Below are positions 32,451-41,642 of a DNA stretch of 64,000 nucleotides, one piece after another. Position 1 is the stretch's first letter, and every line of letters starts with the position of its first letter. Under the pieces are notes generated by a model, which was given only the letters and a program-made list of their open reading frames with translations, made no database searches and had not been told where the DNA came from. Origin of the DNA: Chitinophagaceae bacterium (GTDB taxonomy: Bacteria; Bacteroidota; Bacteroidia; Chitinophagales; Chitinophagaceae); the NCBI GenBank assembly GCA_019745155.1, contig JAIETM010000008.1, positions 124,001-188,000 on the forward strand. The letters run 5' to 3'. The position numbers and the translations under genes were made by a program.

Positions 32451-33728
32451 ATGAAAAGTATTGGAGAGAATCATATAAAATTTGATTATAATAACCTTTC
32501 CGAACATAAAGAGTGGAATGAAAGCTCTGGCAATGAGGCTTTAATGCATAGAATTCATTCTTATCCAGCCAAATTTCCATCTTTCATTGTCAATAAATCA
32601 ATCGCCTATGCAAAAAATAAGGGCATAAGGATCAATATGATAGGTGATATTTTTTGTGGCTGCGGAACAACAGCACTTGAAGCCAAAAGATCAAAAATAG
32701 ATTTCTGGGGATGTGATATTAACCCAATCGCCACACTAATCACAAAGGTGAAGACTTCTAGCTATAAACTAGATACACTTGATAAAATTTTCAGCTCAAT
32801 AATAGATAATATCGAGAACGACCAAGTTTCTCCAGAAAAAATTCTACTAAGTGATGAGAGGATACAGTATTGGTTTGAAAAAGAAAAAATTATTGAACTA
32901 TCTAAAATCAAAAAAAGCATAATTAAAAATACCTCAAATGGGAAGTATCGAGATTTCTTTTTTGTAGCTTTTTCCAATATACTCAAAGGTTCATCGCGGT
33001 GGTTAACAAAATCAATAAAACCAACCATTGATAGAAATAAAAAAAGCCAAAAACCGCTTCTTCTATTTATAAGACAGTACCGCATCATGCGCAAAGCTTT
33101 AAATGAGGAAAATGATTCTAATAATTGCAAGACTGCAAAAACTGACATAAAAACTAGCAATATTCTAACCATTAATCCCAAAAAATCATTCCTTGATTTG
33201 ATAATAACAAGCCCGCCTTATGTAACATCTTATGAATACGCTGATATACATCAACTTTCAACACTTTGGCTAACAAAGGAACGTGATTATAAGTCTCTAA
33301 GAAACGGTACCATAGGGAGTATATATAATCAAAATCACAATATCGATAAACTGATAGAAAAAATTAACATAGTTGGAAAAGGAATAGTAAATGATTTAAT
33401 AAGTGCTAGGAATAAGAGATATAAAGCAGTTGCAAAGTATTTTCATGACATTTCAATAGCAGTATCCAAGACTCATGAGCTTTTAAAAAAAAACGGGTTA
33501 GCAGTATTTGTTATTGGTAATTCAAAATTTGGCAGTATAACTATTGACAATGCAAAATATCTCGCACAATGCCTATTAGATAAGAATTTTAAAGAAATAA
33601 ATGTTTTTAAAAGGAAAATTAGCTCAAAGATTCTAACCCCTTTTAGAGACAAAGACGGTAAATTTTCAAATGATAAGAGAAAAAGGAAGATATACAACTA
33701 TGAATTTATACTAATTGCAAAAAAATAA
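32451..33728 (+). CDS. Site-specific DNA methyltransferase (TSPPY type)
   Basis: The 425-residue protein has HSYPAKFPSFI near residue 36 (motif X-like), DIFCGCGTT at 66-74 (SAM motif I), GCDINPIA at about 87 and the catalytic TSPPY at 253-257 (motif IV). A region of about 160 residues between I and IV would be the target-recognition part. The order X-I-TRD-IV is that of the alpha class, while TSPPY resembles N4-cytosine or some N6-adenine enzymes, so the modified base is uncertain. The segment is visibly AT-rich; positions 33001-33060 contain 18 G+C of 60. It is the first gene of a three-gene plus-strand cassette with a Z1 ATPase 4 bp downstream, probably acquired by transfer. Confidence 0.85.
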   Translation: MKSIGENHIKFDYNNLSEHKEWNESSGNEALMHRIHSYPAKFPSFIVNKSIAYAKNKGIRINMIGDIFCGCGTTALEAKRSKIDFWGCDINPIATLITKVKTSSYKLDTLDKIFSSIIDNIENDQVSPEKILLSDERIQYWFEKEKIIELSKIKKSIIKNTSNGKYRDFFFVAFSNILKGSSRWLTKSIKPTIDRNKKSQKPLLLFIRQYRIMRKALNEENDSNNCKTAKTDIKTSNILTINPKKSFLDLIITSPPYVTSYEYADIHQLSTLWLTKERDYKSLRNGTIGSIYNQNHNIDKLIEKINIVGKGIVNDLISARNKRYKAVAKYFHDISIAVSKTHELLKKNGLAVFVIGNSKFGSITIDNAKYLAQCLLDKNFKEINVFKRKISSKILTPFRDKDGKFSNDKRKRKIYNYEFILIAKK

Positions 33729-33732
33729 TTCT

Positions 33733-35583
33733 ATGTTCAATCTATCTGACTTCAAAAATGAAGCTTCTCATAACAATAGGTATGAGAAAAGATTAGCAAA
33801 GCTAGTGCAAGCTGGCCAAGAAGTTGACCGAATTAAGGCAGTAGTTAATAACGCAGTGGCAAATTTAAAAAGTGACCAGAGATCTTTTGTCATATATGGA
33901 GAACCTCAAAGTGGTAAGACCGAAATGATGATTGCATTAACAGCAAAACTGCTTGACGAAGGATTAAGAATCATAATAATTTTATTAAATGACAGTGTTC
34001 AACTTTTAGGCCAGAATCTCGAGAGGTTTCAAAGATCTGGCCTTGCTCCATCGCCTAAGAAATTCAATGAAGTACTTCCCCCGGAAGTAAAAATTGGGAC
34101 TCAACCTTGGGTTATTTTTTGCAAAAAAAATTCTTCTGACCTCCAGAAATTAATTACAAAACTAGGCACTACAAATAAGTGTGTGGTTATAGATGATGAA
34201 GCTGACTATGCAACACCAAATTCTAAGGTCAATAAAAGAGAAAAAAGTAGAATAAATGAACTGACAGGAAAACTTTTGGGGAAAACCGGTATTTATATAG
34301 GAGTAACAGCAACACCTGCCAGACTCGACCTTAACAGAACACATGACAATCAGAATGAGCATTGGATAGATTTTCCTCCTCACGCCAATTATACAGGACA
34401 AGATATTTTTTTTCCCACAGACATTGCCAATCTTCCATTTACTCTAACTTTTCTTAAAGACACAGATGACACTCCGAAGTATCTAAGAGAAGCATTGTTT
34501 AGCTTTTTGGTAAATGTCGCCTACTTAAATATTGAAATTAATTCATCAGAACTCAACTATTCCCTATTAATACATACAAGTGGCAAGAAATCGGATCATT
34601 CTGTAGATTATAAACAAATTGTCAAAATTTTTGAAATACTAAAAGATTCAAGCAGTAGTAATCACGAACCTTTTTTTAAAAGAATTTTTGAAATAGCAGC
34701 GAAAAGATATCCAAGTCATGAAGAATCTATCTTAAAATATATAATCGGAAACTGCGATAGAAATAATATCGTTGTAATGAATAGCGACAAAGAAGTAAAT
34801 GCTGCAGATAATAGAACTGCAACAGACCCTACTTCCCCTTTTACTATAATTATTGGAGGAAATATAGTATCAAGAGGAGTGACATTTAATAATCTTCTGT
34901 CGATGTTCTTTACAAGAGATGTGAAACATAAATTACAACAAGATACTTATATTCAGAGAGCAAGGATGTTTGGTTCAAGAAACAACTATTTAAAATATTT
35001 TGAATTAATAATTCCAAGGAATCTTTACCTAGACTGGCAGAAGTGTTTCATTTTCCATAGACTTTCACTAGAATCAAGGAAGCAAAATAAAAAATCACCA
35101 GTCTGGTTGGATGGTGAAAGAATTTCAGCCGTTTCGACTAGTAGCATAGATCAGACAAATGTTGTAGTAGACAGAGGTGAGATGAGTTTTGAATTATTTG
35201 AGTATAAAGAAAATGATATACAAGATATTTATACATCTAATACTGACCCCCTTACCATGCTCAAATCGCTATCTGAGCTACTTGGGGAAAATCGTTTACC
35301 TAAATACCTAATCAACTACATAGAAAGTTTTTTACCCGCAGGAAAAGATTCTATTGCAATGCACAATCCAAGAAGCATAAAAGGCTATGAAGATAAAGAA
35401 GGTGAAGTTGACAAAGCTTCAATTACTCGTAAAAGAGGCTTCATTGGTAATCGAGAAATGGAAAAAGATAAATTTCCAAATGCTATACATCACATTAATA
35501 TTTTGTTCAATGAACAAAATAAAGCTCGTGTCTTCTACAAGTATGAAGGGAATATCCGATTCTTAAAAACTTCTACAAGATGA
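33733..35583 (+). CDS. Z1-domain superfamily II ATPase
   Basis: I start at the ATG at 33733 (MFNLSDFKNEASHN); the 33715 reading begins with TTG. The 616-residue protein has Walker A GEPQSGKT at 56-63, Walker B VIDDEAD at 152-158 and TATPAR at 192-197. The Z1 hallmark GGNIVSRGVTF is at about 375-385, and a likely arginine-finger segment QDTYIQRARMFGSR at about 403-416. Z1 domains are known from restriction-modification-like operons in which a helicase-type ATPase works with a methylase and a nuclease. It lies between a methyltransferase and a small unknown gene that overlaps its stop by 4 bp, supporting one functional cassette. No nuclease motif is recognisable in this protein. Confidence 0.85.
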   Translation: MFNLSDFKNEASHNNRYEKRLAKLVQAGQEVDRIKAVVNNAVANLKSDQRSFVIYGEPQSGKTEMMIALTAKLLDEGLRIIIILLNDSVQLLGQNLERFQRSGLAPSPKKFNEVLPPEVKIGTQPWVIFCKKNSSDLQKLITKLGTTNKCVVIDDEADYATPNSKVNKREKSRINELTGKLLGKTGIYIGVTATPARLDLNRTHDNQNEHWIDFPPHANYTGQDIFFPTDIANLPFTLTFLKDTDDTPKYLREALFSFLVNVAYLNIEINSSELNYSLLIHTSGKKSDHSVDYKQIVKIFEILKDSSSSNHEPFFKRIFEIAAKRYPSHEESILKYIIGNCDRNNIVVMNSDKEVNAADNRTATDPTSPFTIIIGGNIVSRGVTFNNLLSMFFTRDVKHKLQQDTYIQRARMFGSRNNYLKYFELIIPRNLYLDWQKCFIFHRLSLESRKQNKKSPVWLDGERISAVSTSSIDQTNVVVDRGEMSFELFEYKENDIQDIYTSNTDPLTMLKSLSELLGENRLPKYLINYIESFLPAGKDSIAMHNPRSIKGYEDKEGEVDKASITRKRGFIGNREMEKDKFPNAIHHINILFNEQNKARVFYKYEGNIRFLKTSTR

Positions 35584-36029
35584 TTAAAGAATTTGAGTTT
35601 TATCATGGAGCAGTATTATCAAAGATAGTACACCACAGAGATGAAAAAATAGAAGTTAAAACATACCCTAGTACAAGCAACGCATCCTATGTTATAAATA
35701 ATGATATTGGATTGTATATTAAACACTCAACAAAAAGGCTGAGTCCTTGGCGCTTTAGCTTTATGAAGCAACATCAGCTAGAGCTTGAAGACATGAAAAG
35801 AAATTTATCTAAAGTTTTTCTAGTATTAGTTTGCGGACATGATGGAATCGTCACGTTAAGTTATAATGAAGTGAAACAAGTACTAGATGATAATCATGGG
35901 GAAGTTGAATGGATTTCCGCATCAAGAACCAAAAATTTAGAGTACACAATTAATGGATCAGATGGAGGGTTAAATAGGAAAATCGGGAAAAGTGATTTTC
36001 CAAGAAAGATTTTTTCCACTTATCAATAA
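35580..36029 (+). CDS. Unknown protein of the methyltransferase/Z1 cassette (candidate nuclease)
   Basis: The 149-residue protein starts with an ATG that overlaps the Z1 stop codon (ATGA), so translation is coupled. It has FEFYHGAVLSKIV at the start, SYVINNDIGLYIKHSTKRLSPW at residues 37-57, a hydrophobic strand VFLVLVCGHDGIVTLS at 79-94, and a charged C-terminus. I do not recognise the family. The strand around IGLYIK could belong to a PD-(D/E)XK-like fold, and the cassette otherwise lacks a nuclease, so an endonuclease or specificity role is an inference from context. It ends 2 bp from the hisB stop. Confidence 0.75.
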   Translation: MIKEFEFYHGAVLSKIVHHRDEKIEVKTYPSTSNASYVINNDIGLYIKHSTKRLSPWRFSFMKQHQLELEDMKRNLSKVFLVLVCGHDGIVTLSYNEVKQVLDDNHGEVEWISASRTKNLEYTINGSDGGLNRKIGKSDFPRKIFSTYQ

Positions 36030-36031
36030 CG

Positions 36032-37165
36032 TCATCCTATTACTCCTTTGGTACTGGGCAGGTGATTGCTGAAAGGATCGCGTTTCACTGCCATGCGGAT
36101 AGCTTTCGCAAAGGCTTTGAAGATGGCTTCAATCTTGTGGTGCTCATTATCGCCTTTACAACTAATATTTAGGTTACACTTAGCGGCATCGCTAAAAGAC
36201 TTGAAGAAATGGAAAAACATTTCCGTTGGCATTTCACCAATTTTCTCGCGCTTAAACTCCGCATCCCAAACCAACCAATTACGTCCGCCAAAATCAATCA
36301 ACACTTTGGCTTCTGCTTCATCCATAGGCAAAGCAAATCCATAGCGCTCCATGCCACGTTTATCGCTTAATGCTTTGGCGAATGCTTCACCCAAAGCAAT
36401 ACCAGTGTCTTCTATGGTATGGTGTTCATCTATATGCAAATCACCCTTGGTGGTGATGTTGAGGTCTAACTTACCGTGACGAGCAATCTGATCTAACATA
36501 TGATCAAAGAATCCTAATCCGGTTTGTATGGCTGATTGACCGCTACCATCCAAATTCAAGGAAACATGAATCTTGGTTTCATGTGTATTGCGCTCGTGTG
36601 CTACTTTCCGTAAACCAAGTATGAGGAAACTATAAACCGCTTTCCAATCATTGGTTTCAAAAGCAATCACATCACCAAGTACTGCGCGATGTTCATCAGA
36701 CAAAGGGTGTAATTCCGAAATAAAATAAATTGCTTTGCAACCCAGATTCTTTGCTAATTGAATATCGCTCCAGCGATCACCAATTACATAAGAGTTTGCC
36801 AGATCAAATTTTCCCTGATCGAAAAAATGCCGCAGTAATCCTGTACCTGGTTTGCGTGTTGGTGCATTGTCGGCAGCAAAAGTTCTATCGATGATCATTT
36901 CATCAAACACAAATCCTTCGCCTTCCAGTGTTCGCGTCATCAAGTTATGATAAGGCCAAAACGTTTCTTCAGGATAGGAAGCTGTACCAAGTCCATCTTG
37001 ATTGGTCACCATCACTTTGTAATAATCCATATCCGTAGCAATAGCTGCGAGCGTACTGATGGCACCGGGCACAAAGCTGGTTTTCTCCAGACTATCTACC
37101 TGAAAATCTGTTGGTGGTTCCTGCAGTACAACACCATCTCTGTCGATAAACAATACAGGTTTCAT
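36032..37165 (-). CDS. hisB: Bifunctional histidinol-phosphatase / imidazoleglycerol-phosphate dehydratase
   Basis: The 377-residue protein has an N-terminal HAD phosphatase domain ([14 protein letters not shown], the DxDG nucleophile; [14 protein letters not shown]) and a C-terminal dehydratase domain ([52 protein letters not shown]). It catalyses two steps of histidine synthesis. The C-terminus reads LPSTKGVIG rather than the common LPSTKGVL; the island's last gene stops 2 bp away, so the very end may have been altered when the cassette arrived. Its start overlaps the cytochrome c stop by one base (TAATG). Confidence 0.95.
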   Translation of the reverse strand: MKPVLFIDRDGVVLQEPPTDFQVDSLEKTSFVPGAISTLAAIATDMDYYKVMVTNQDGLGTASYPEETFWPYHNLMTRTLEGEGFVFDEMIIDRTFAADNAPTRKPGTGLLRHFFDQGKFDLANSYVIGDRWSDIQLAKNLGCKAIYFISELHPLSDEHRAVLGDVIAFETNDWKAVYSFLILGLRKVAHERNTHETKIHVSLNLDGSGQSAIQTGLGFFDHMLDQIARHGKLDLNITTKGDLHIDEHHTIEDTGIALGEAFAKALSDKRGMERYGFALPMDEAEAKVLIDFGGRNWLVWDAEFKREKIGEMPTEMFFHFFKSFSDAAKCNLNISCKGDNEHHKIEAIFKAFAKAIRMAVKRDPFSNHLPSTKGVIG

Positions 37166-37572
37166 TACTTGATTTTAGCACGCTGGGCTTTCACCTCAGC
37201 AGGTGTGATAGCAGATGCTTTGTTACCAAAACTGTTTCTGATATAAGTAAGTACATCAGCAATTTGCTGATCGTTCATGTGTGCAAATGATGCCATAGGA
37301 TTGAAATACTCTTCACCATTCACTTCCAAAGGTTCATTCAATCCTTTCAACACGATACCAATCAATCTTGCTTTATCACCAGTTACATAATCTGTTTTAC
37401 CCAAAGGCGGTGTCATACGCGGTGCACCGGCACCATCTGCCTGATGGCACGACATACAATATTGTGCATATAATGCCTTACCTCTTGTAATGCTGGCTGC
37501 ATTCGGCGTTTGCATACTTTGTGATACAATACCAACTGTAAGCAGACTTAAAACAACAATCAACTTGCGCAT
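37165..37572 (-). CDS. Exported c-type cytochrome
   Basis: The 135-residue protein has a signal peptide ([20 protein letters not shown]), one haem motif CMSCH (C39, C42, H43) and a possible axial Met in [10 protein letters not shown], with the closing YIRNSFGN helix typical of class I cytochromes. It lies between the sugar-dehydrogenase-like gene and hisB, with 9-bp and -1-bp gaps, so it is transcribed with his genes. It most likely accepts electrons from the adjacent dehydrogenase. Confidence 0.9.
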   Translation of the reverse strand: MRKLIVVLSLLTVGIVSQSMQTPNAASITRGKALYAQYCMSCHQADGAGAPRMTPPLGKTDYVTGDKARLIGIVLKGLNEPLEVNGEEYFNPMASFAHMNDQQIADVLTYIRNSFGNKASAITPAEVKAQRAKIK

Positions 37573-37581
37573 TAGACGAAT

Positions 37582-38817
37582 TTATTTAGCTGAATAACTA
37601 ATTTTCCAAACATAGCCCTTAGCATCATCTGATACATAGAGCGATCCATCAGGGCCCATTGCCAATCCGCAAGGGCGATGCATGGCATCTCTTGGATTAG
37701 ACACTTTACCCTTTCCCGTAAAACCGTCGGCAAAGATTTCCCAATCGCCTGTAGGTTGACCATTTTTCATTGGCACAAATACCACATAGAAACCTTCCTG
37801 TACTTGTGGATTTCTATTCCAACTACCGTGGAAGGCGATGAATGCACCGTTACGATATTTCTCAGGAAACTGATTACCTGTATAGAACAACAATGCGTTT
37901 GGTGCTAAGTGACCGGGAAAGCCCACCAAAGGTTTGATCGCATCTGGCGCACCTTCTTTTTTACCGTCGCCACCATATTCTGGTGAAAGAATTTTCTTGT
38001 TCTGAAATGGATCCCAATACACATAAGGCCAACCGGCATTATCGCCTTGCTTCACCATATAAAAAGTTTCTGCAGGTAATTCAGCGCCAGCTTTCGCATC
38101 ATAGAGTTCAGGGAAATGCTGATACAACATGTCTCGACCGTGTACGGTCACAAATAATTCATTTACTTCAGTATTCCAATCAAGACCAACTACATTACGC
38201 AAACCAGTTGCATAACGAACACCTTCTGCATAGCTCTGCTCCAATTTATCGGCACGGAATTTCCAGATGCCGCCAGCTGAATCCAGAATTGGACAAGGCA
38301 TCATACCCTTAGAACCTTGCATACGATCGCGCTCCTGGCAAACATTAGAAGGCGCACCAATATTCACGTACAAGTTTCCTTTAGGGTCGATGGCAATTGA
38401 TTTAGAAGCATGCTGACGTCTATCCACCAGACCATACACCACACGCTCAGGCTGATCAGGGTTGACAATATTATTGGCTGCATCTAACTGATAACGAAAC
38501 ACAGCTGAGTTAGAAGATGCGTAGAGATAATTCTTGTGCAAGGCAATGCCTGTACCAATATAGTTACCGAAAGCTAGTGTGTCTTCATACACCCCATCTT
38601 TATCGGCATCGCGCAAGCGAAGAATACCTTTTCCGTAACGCAGGTTCTCTAATTTTAGGTATACATCACCATTACTATGCACAGCAATGTGGCGCACACG
38701 GCCCTTGTCTTTGGTAATATTGGTGATAGCAAATCCTTTAGGCAATTGAATATCTGCCTGCTGTGCAGATGCCTGCAAAGTGATTAGACTAATCAGTGAT
38801 ACGATAATTTTTCTCAT
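37582..38817 (-). CDS. PQQ-dependent sugar dehydrogenase-like beta-propeller (sorbosone/glucose dehydrogenase family)
   Basis: The 411-residue exported protein (signal MRKIIVSLISLITLQASAQ) has the GSDH propeller pattern. Visible motifs are RVRHIAVHSNGDVYL, YATGLRNVVGLDWN, FYMVKQGDNAGWPYVYWDP, FHGSWNRNPQ and a final SLYVSDDAKGYVWKISY. The family oxidises sugars or aldoses with PQQ in the periplasm. The adjacent cytochrome c is a likely electron acceptor. Placement of this pair between hisC and hisB is unusual. The exact substrate and PQQ use cannot be read from sequence. Confidence 0.85.
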   Translation of the reverse strand: MRKIIVSLISLITLQASAQQADIQLPKGFAITNITKDKGRVRHIAVHSNGDVYLKLENLRYGKGILRLRDADKDGVYEDTLAFGNYIGTGIALHKNYLYASSNSAVFRYQLDAANNIVNPDQPERVVYGLVDRRQHASKSIAIDPKGNLYVNIGAPSNVCQERDRMQGSKGMMPCPILDSAGGIWKFRADKLEQSYAEGVRYATGLRNVVGLDWNTEVNELFVTVHGRDMLYQHFPELYDAKAGAELPAETFYMVKQGDNAGWPYVYWDPFQNKKILSPEYGGDGKKEGAPDAIKPLVGFPGHLAPNALLFYTGNQFPEKYRNGAFIAFHGSWNRNPQVQEGFYVVFVPMKNGQPTGDWEIFADGFTGKGKVSNPRDAMHRPCGLAMGPDGSLYVSDDAKGYVWKISYSAK

Positions 38818-38845
38818 TTGCTTTATTTAAGGGGTCACAAATTAC

Positions 38846-39919
38846 TTATTCTGATACAAATCCTTTAGTTGCCAGCCATTCGGCCAAAGCATCAACCAAG
38901 ATCGTATTCTCTTTTTCAGTACCAATGGTGATGCGAAGACAGTCTTCACATAGTTGCACATTACTCCTATCACGCAATACAATGCCTTTGGTTAACAGGA
39001 ATTCATACACTTTTCTTGCTTCTGCTATTTTGACGAGCAAGAAATTGGCATCAGATGCATATACCGTTTCCACTGTCGGCATTTGCTCAAACACTTCTTT
39101 CAAAGCCTCGCGCATAGCCACCAGTTCCTTGATCATATCATTCACCTGCCCTACTTCTTCCAATGCTTTCAGTACCAAGTCTTGCGTAGCTTGATTGATA
39201 TTGTAGGGTGGCTTCACTTTATTCATCACCTCAATAATCTCTTCTGAAGCGAAAGCCATACCCAAACGCAATGCCGCTAAACCCCATGCCTTACTCAATG
39301 TTTGTAGCACCACAAGATTAGGATACTCAGTCAATTCCTGCACAAAACTTTTCTGACGGGAGAAATTGATATAGGCTTCATCAATCACCACAATGCCACT
39401 AAAATTATTCAGCACCGTTTCAATATCCGTTCTGTTCAAAGCATTACCCGTTGGATTATTGGGCGAGCAGAGCCAGATGATTTTGGTATTGGCATCTGTC
39501 AGTTGTTCCAGGTGTGCGAGATTCAATTGAAAATCTGGTAACAGCGGCGCTTTTCTTACTTCCACATCATTGATATTGGCACTTACTTCGTACATGCCAT
39601 AAGTGGGCGGACAAATCACCACATTATCTTTACCCGGCTCACAAAAACAGCGGAATAAAATATCAATACACTCATCGCTGCCATTACCCAGAAAAATATG
39701 CTTTGCATCAATACCTTTTATCTGGCTCAGGGCCGCTTTCACCTGCTGCTGATGCGGATCGGGATAACGGTTATACCATTTTGGCAATGGCGAGCCTAGA
39801 CTATTCTCATTGGCATCGAGAAAAACTTTTGCTTCGCCGGAAAATTCATCGCGTGCAGATGAATACGGAGTGAGCTGTTTAATATTAGGTCTAGTTAATT
39901 TATGTAGATCGAATCTCAT
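38846..39919 (-). CDS. hisC: Histidinol-phosphate aminotransferase
   Basis: The 357-residue class I/II PLP aminotransferase has LDANENSLGSP, LGNGSDECIDILFR, WLCSPNNPTGN, VIDEAYINF and TLSKAWGLAALRLG with the PLP-binding Lys (SKAW). It makes histidinol phosphate from imidazole acetol phosphate. It starts 31 bp after the inserted four-helix-bundle gene, and the sugar dehydrogenase gene follows after 28 bp. Confidence 0.95.
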   Translation of the reverse strand: MRFDLHKLTRPNIKQLTPYSSARDEFSGEAKVFLDANENSLGSPLPKWYNRYPDPHQQQVKAALSQIKGIDAKHIFLGNGSDECIDILFRCFCEPGKDNVVICPPTYGMYEVSANINDVEVRKAPLLPDFQLNLAHLEQLTDANTKIIWLCSPNNPTGNALNRTDIETVLNNFSGIVVIDEAYINFSRQKSFVQELTEYPNLVVLQTLSKAWGLAALRLGMAFASEEIIEVMNKVKPPYNINQATQDLVLKALEEVGQVNDMIKELVAMREALKEVFEQMPTVETVYASDANFLLVKIAEARKVYEFLLTKGIVLRDRSNVQLCEDCLRITIGTEKENTILVDALAEWLATKGFVSE

Positions 39920-39927
39920 GGTAAAGA

Positions 39928-40365
39928 ATTTAGAAGTTAGTAGTTAGAAGCTAGCCAATACTACTACTTTGCATTTTTTGAATATACACTTCCAGCATTT
40001 GGGACACCTCTTCCAATAAATGCATTTGATGATCATCAACAGTATAAGCAAGATCCTTTGCGAGTATCATAAAGTAAGTACACTCTTCAATAGAGCCTTG
40101 AGCAATATTAAAAAACCGCATCTTCTCTGGCTTTGTTTTCTTTTTATATCCTTCAGCAATATTTGCAGCGATTGAGATTGCAGCCCTTCTAAATTGAGGA
40201 ACCAGCACAAACTGCTCTTCTTTTGGAAAATTCTTTGTCATAGTATATACGGCAAGCACAAATTGATGTGCTTTTTGCCATACAATTAGCTCTCGAAAAC
40301 TCTTTGTTGAAGAAACACTCATTGAAAATTTATTTATGTGAAAAGCTAACTACTAGCTTCTAAAT
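39928..40365. mobile_element. IVS-like element: second four-helix-bundle gene with inverted repeat
   Basis: The left arm ATTTAGAAGTTAGTAGTTAG (39928-39947) and the reverse complement of the right arm (40346-40365, ATTTAGAAGCTAGTAGTTAG) match at 19 of 20 positions. The right arm encodes the hisD C-terminus LEASS and its TAG stop. The left arm begins 8 bp before the hisC ATG and is followed by a second TTAGAAGCTAG copy. The arms differ in sequence from those at 22085-22568, so they are element-specific and not a shared transposon end. Confidence 0.6.
39951..40322 (-). CDS. Four-helix-bundle protein (S23/IVS-type), second copy
   Basis: The 123-residue protein has FRELIVWQKAHQFVLAVYTMTK, FPKEEQFVLVPQFRRAAISIAANIAEGYKK and FFNIAQGSIEECTYFMILAKDL, all standard for the family. 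It is shorter than and clearly diverged from the copy at 22135-22536, so the two are not a recent duplication. It lies between hisD and hisC in operon orientation. It is bracketed by a 20-bp near-perfect inverted repeat. Confidence 0.9.
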   Translation of the reverse strand: MSVSSTKSFRELIVWQKAHQFVLAVYTMTKNFPKEEQFVLVPQFRRAAISIAANIAEGYKKKTKPEKMRFFNIAQGSIEECTYFMILAKDLAYTVDDHQMHLLEEVSQMLEVYIQKMQSSSIG

Positions 40366-41638
40366 GCTGTCTTCTAATAATCACCGCTCTCGCATGCGCA
40401 TCCAAACCTTCTGCTTCTGCCATTAATCGAACTGTTTCAGCAATATTGTCCAAGCCTTGCTGACTCAGCTGCTGATAGGTTATCTTCTTCACAAAAGCAT
40501 CCACACTCACACCGCTATAAGCATGCGCAAAACCATTGGTCGGTAAAGTATGGTTGGTACCACTGGCATAATCTCCTACGCTTTCCGGTGAATAATGACC
40601 AATGAAAACAGAACCTGCATTCACAATCTGTTCTGCCACTTCAGCTGCATTATCCATCGCTATAATCAAGTGCTCTGCTGCATAAGCATTCACCAAGGCG
40701 ATTGCTTCTTCTACATCTGGCAAATACACTGCTCTGCTATGCTCCAAGGCTTTTGCAGCCAATGCTTTTCTAGGCAATACTTCCAACTGTTTGGCTACAG
40801 CATCCAGTACACGTGGTATCATCTGCTGATCAGTTGACACGAGTAATACCTGACTATCCGCACCATGTTCTGCCTGACTTAATAAATCTGCAGCTACAAA
40901 ATCAGGATTGGCGCTGGCATCTGCAAGTACACATACTTCACTTGGGCCTGCTGGCATATCAATAGCTAAGCCTTCCATCTGTACTAATTGTTTGGCACAA
41001 GTGACATATTGATTACCCGGACCAAAAATCTTATAGACTTTAGGTACAGTTCTAGTGCCATAAGCCATCGCCGCAATCGCTTGCACGCCACCAATCTTGT
41101 AGATATGTGTTACACCTACCAACTTGGCAGCATAAATGATCGCAGGGTGTAACTGACCGTTCTTATCTGGCGGAGAACAAAGCACAATTCTTTTGCATCC
41201 CGCTAAGTGTGCGGGAATACCCAGCATCAAAACAGTAGAGAACAAAGGCGCTGTACCACCGGGAATATAAATGCCGACTGTTTCAATACCTACAGATTTA
41301 CGCCAGCAACGCACACCCGGCATAGTTTCTATCACAGATGGTGCTTGTAATTGCGCTTGGTGAAAAGTAGTGATATTTTCTGCTGCTGTTTGAATCGCTG
41401 TTTTCAGCTCATGTGATAAAGCCGCTTCGGCTTCAATCAATTCATTCTCATCAAAGGCAAAATCTTTTAGGAGAACACTATCAAATTTTTCTGTGTATTC
41501 AATGATTGCTTCATCCCCTCTTACACGCACATCATCCAATACTGTGCGCACAGTAGCACGCAAAGCGGTATCATCCATTACCGGTCTTGAGATAATGGAA
41601 GCCCATTCTTGCTGCTTTGGCTGTTCAAATATTTTCAT
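40346..41638 (-). CDS. hisD: Histidinol dehydrogenase
   Basis: The 430-residue protein has YIPGGTAPLFSTVLMLGIPA, GGVQAIAAMAYGT, KIFGPGNQYVT, DMPAGPSEVCVLAD, AEHGADSQ (zinc-binding region), and catalytic His in AAEHLII and SGTNHTLPT. It oxidises histidinol to histidine with two NAD. The final residues LEASS and the TAG stop are formed by the inverted repeat arm of the downstream element, so the true ancestral end may differ. It is separated from hisG by 4 bp. Confidence 0.95.
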   Translation of the reverse strand: MKIFEQPKQQEWASIISRPVMDDTALRATVRTVLDDVRVRGDEAIIEYTEKFDSVLLKDFAFDENELIEAEAALSHELKTAIQTAAENITTFHQAQLQAPSVIETMPGVRCWRKSVGIETVGIYIPGGTAPLFSTVLMLGIPAHLAGCKRIVLCSPPDKNGQLHPAIIYAAKLVGVTHIYKIGGVQAIAAMAYGTRTVPKVYKIFGPGNQYVTCAKQLVQMEGLAIDMPAGPSEVCVLADASANPDFVAADLLSQAEHGADSQVLLVSTDQQMIPRVLDAVAKQLEVLPRKALAAKALEHSRAVYLPDVEEAIALVNAYAAEHLIIAMDNAAEVAEQIVNAGSVFIGHYSPESVGDYASGTNHTLPTNGFAHAYSGVSVDAFVKKITYQQLSQQGLDNIAETVRLMAEAEGLDAHARAVIIRRQHLEASS

Positions 41639-41642
41639 ACAA

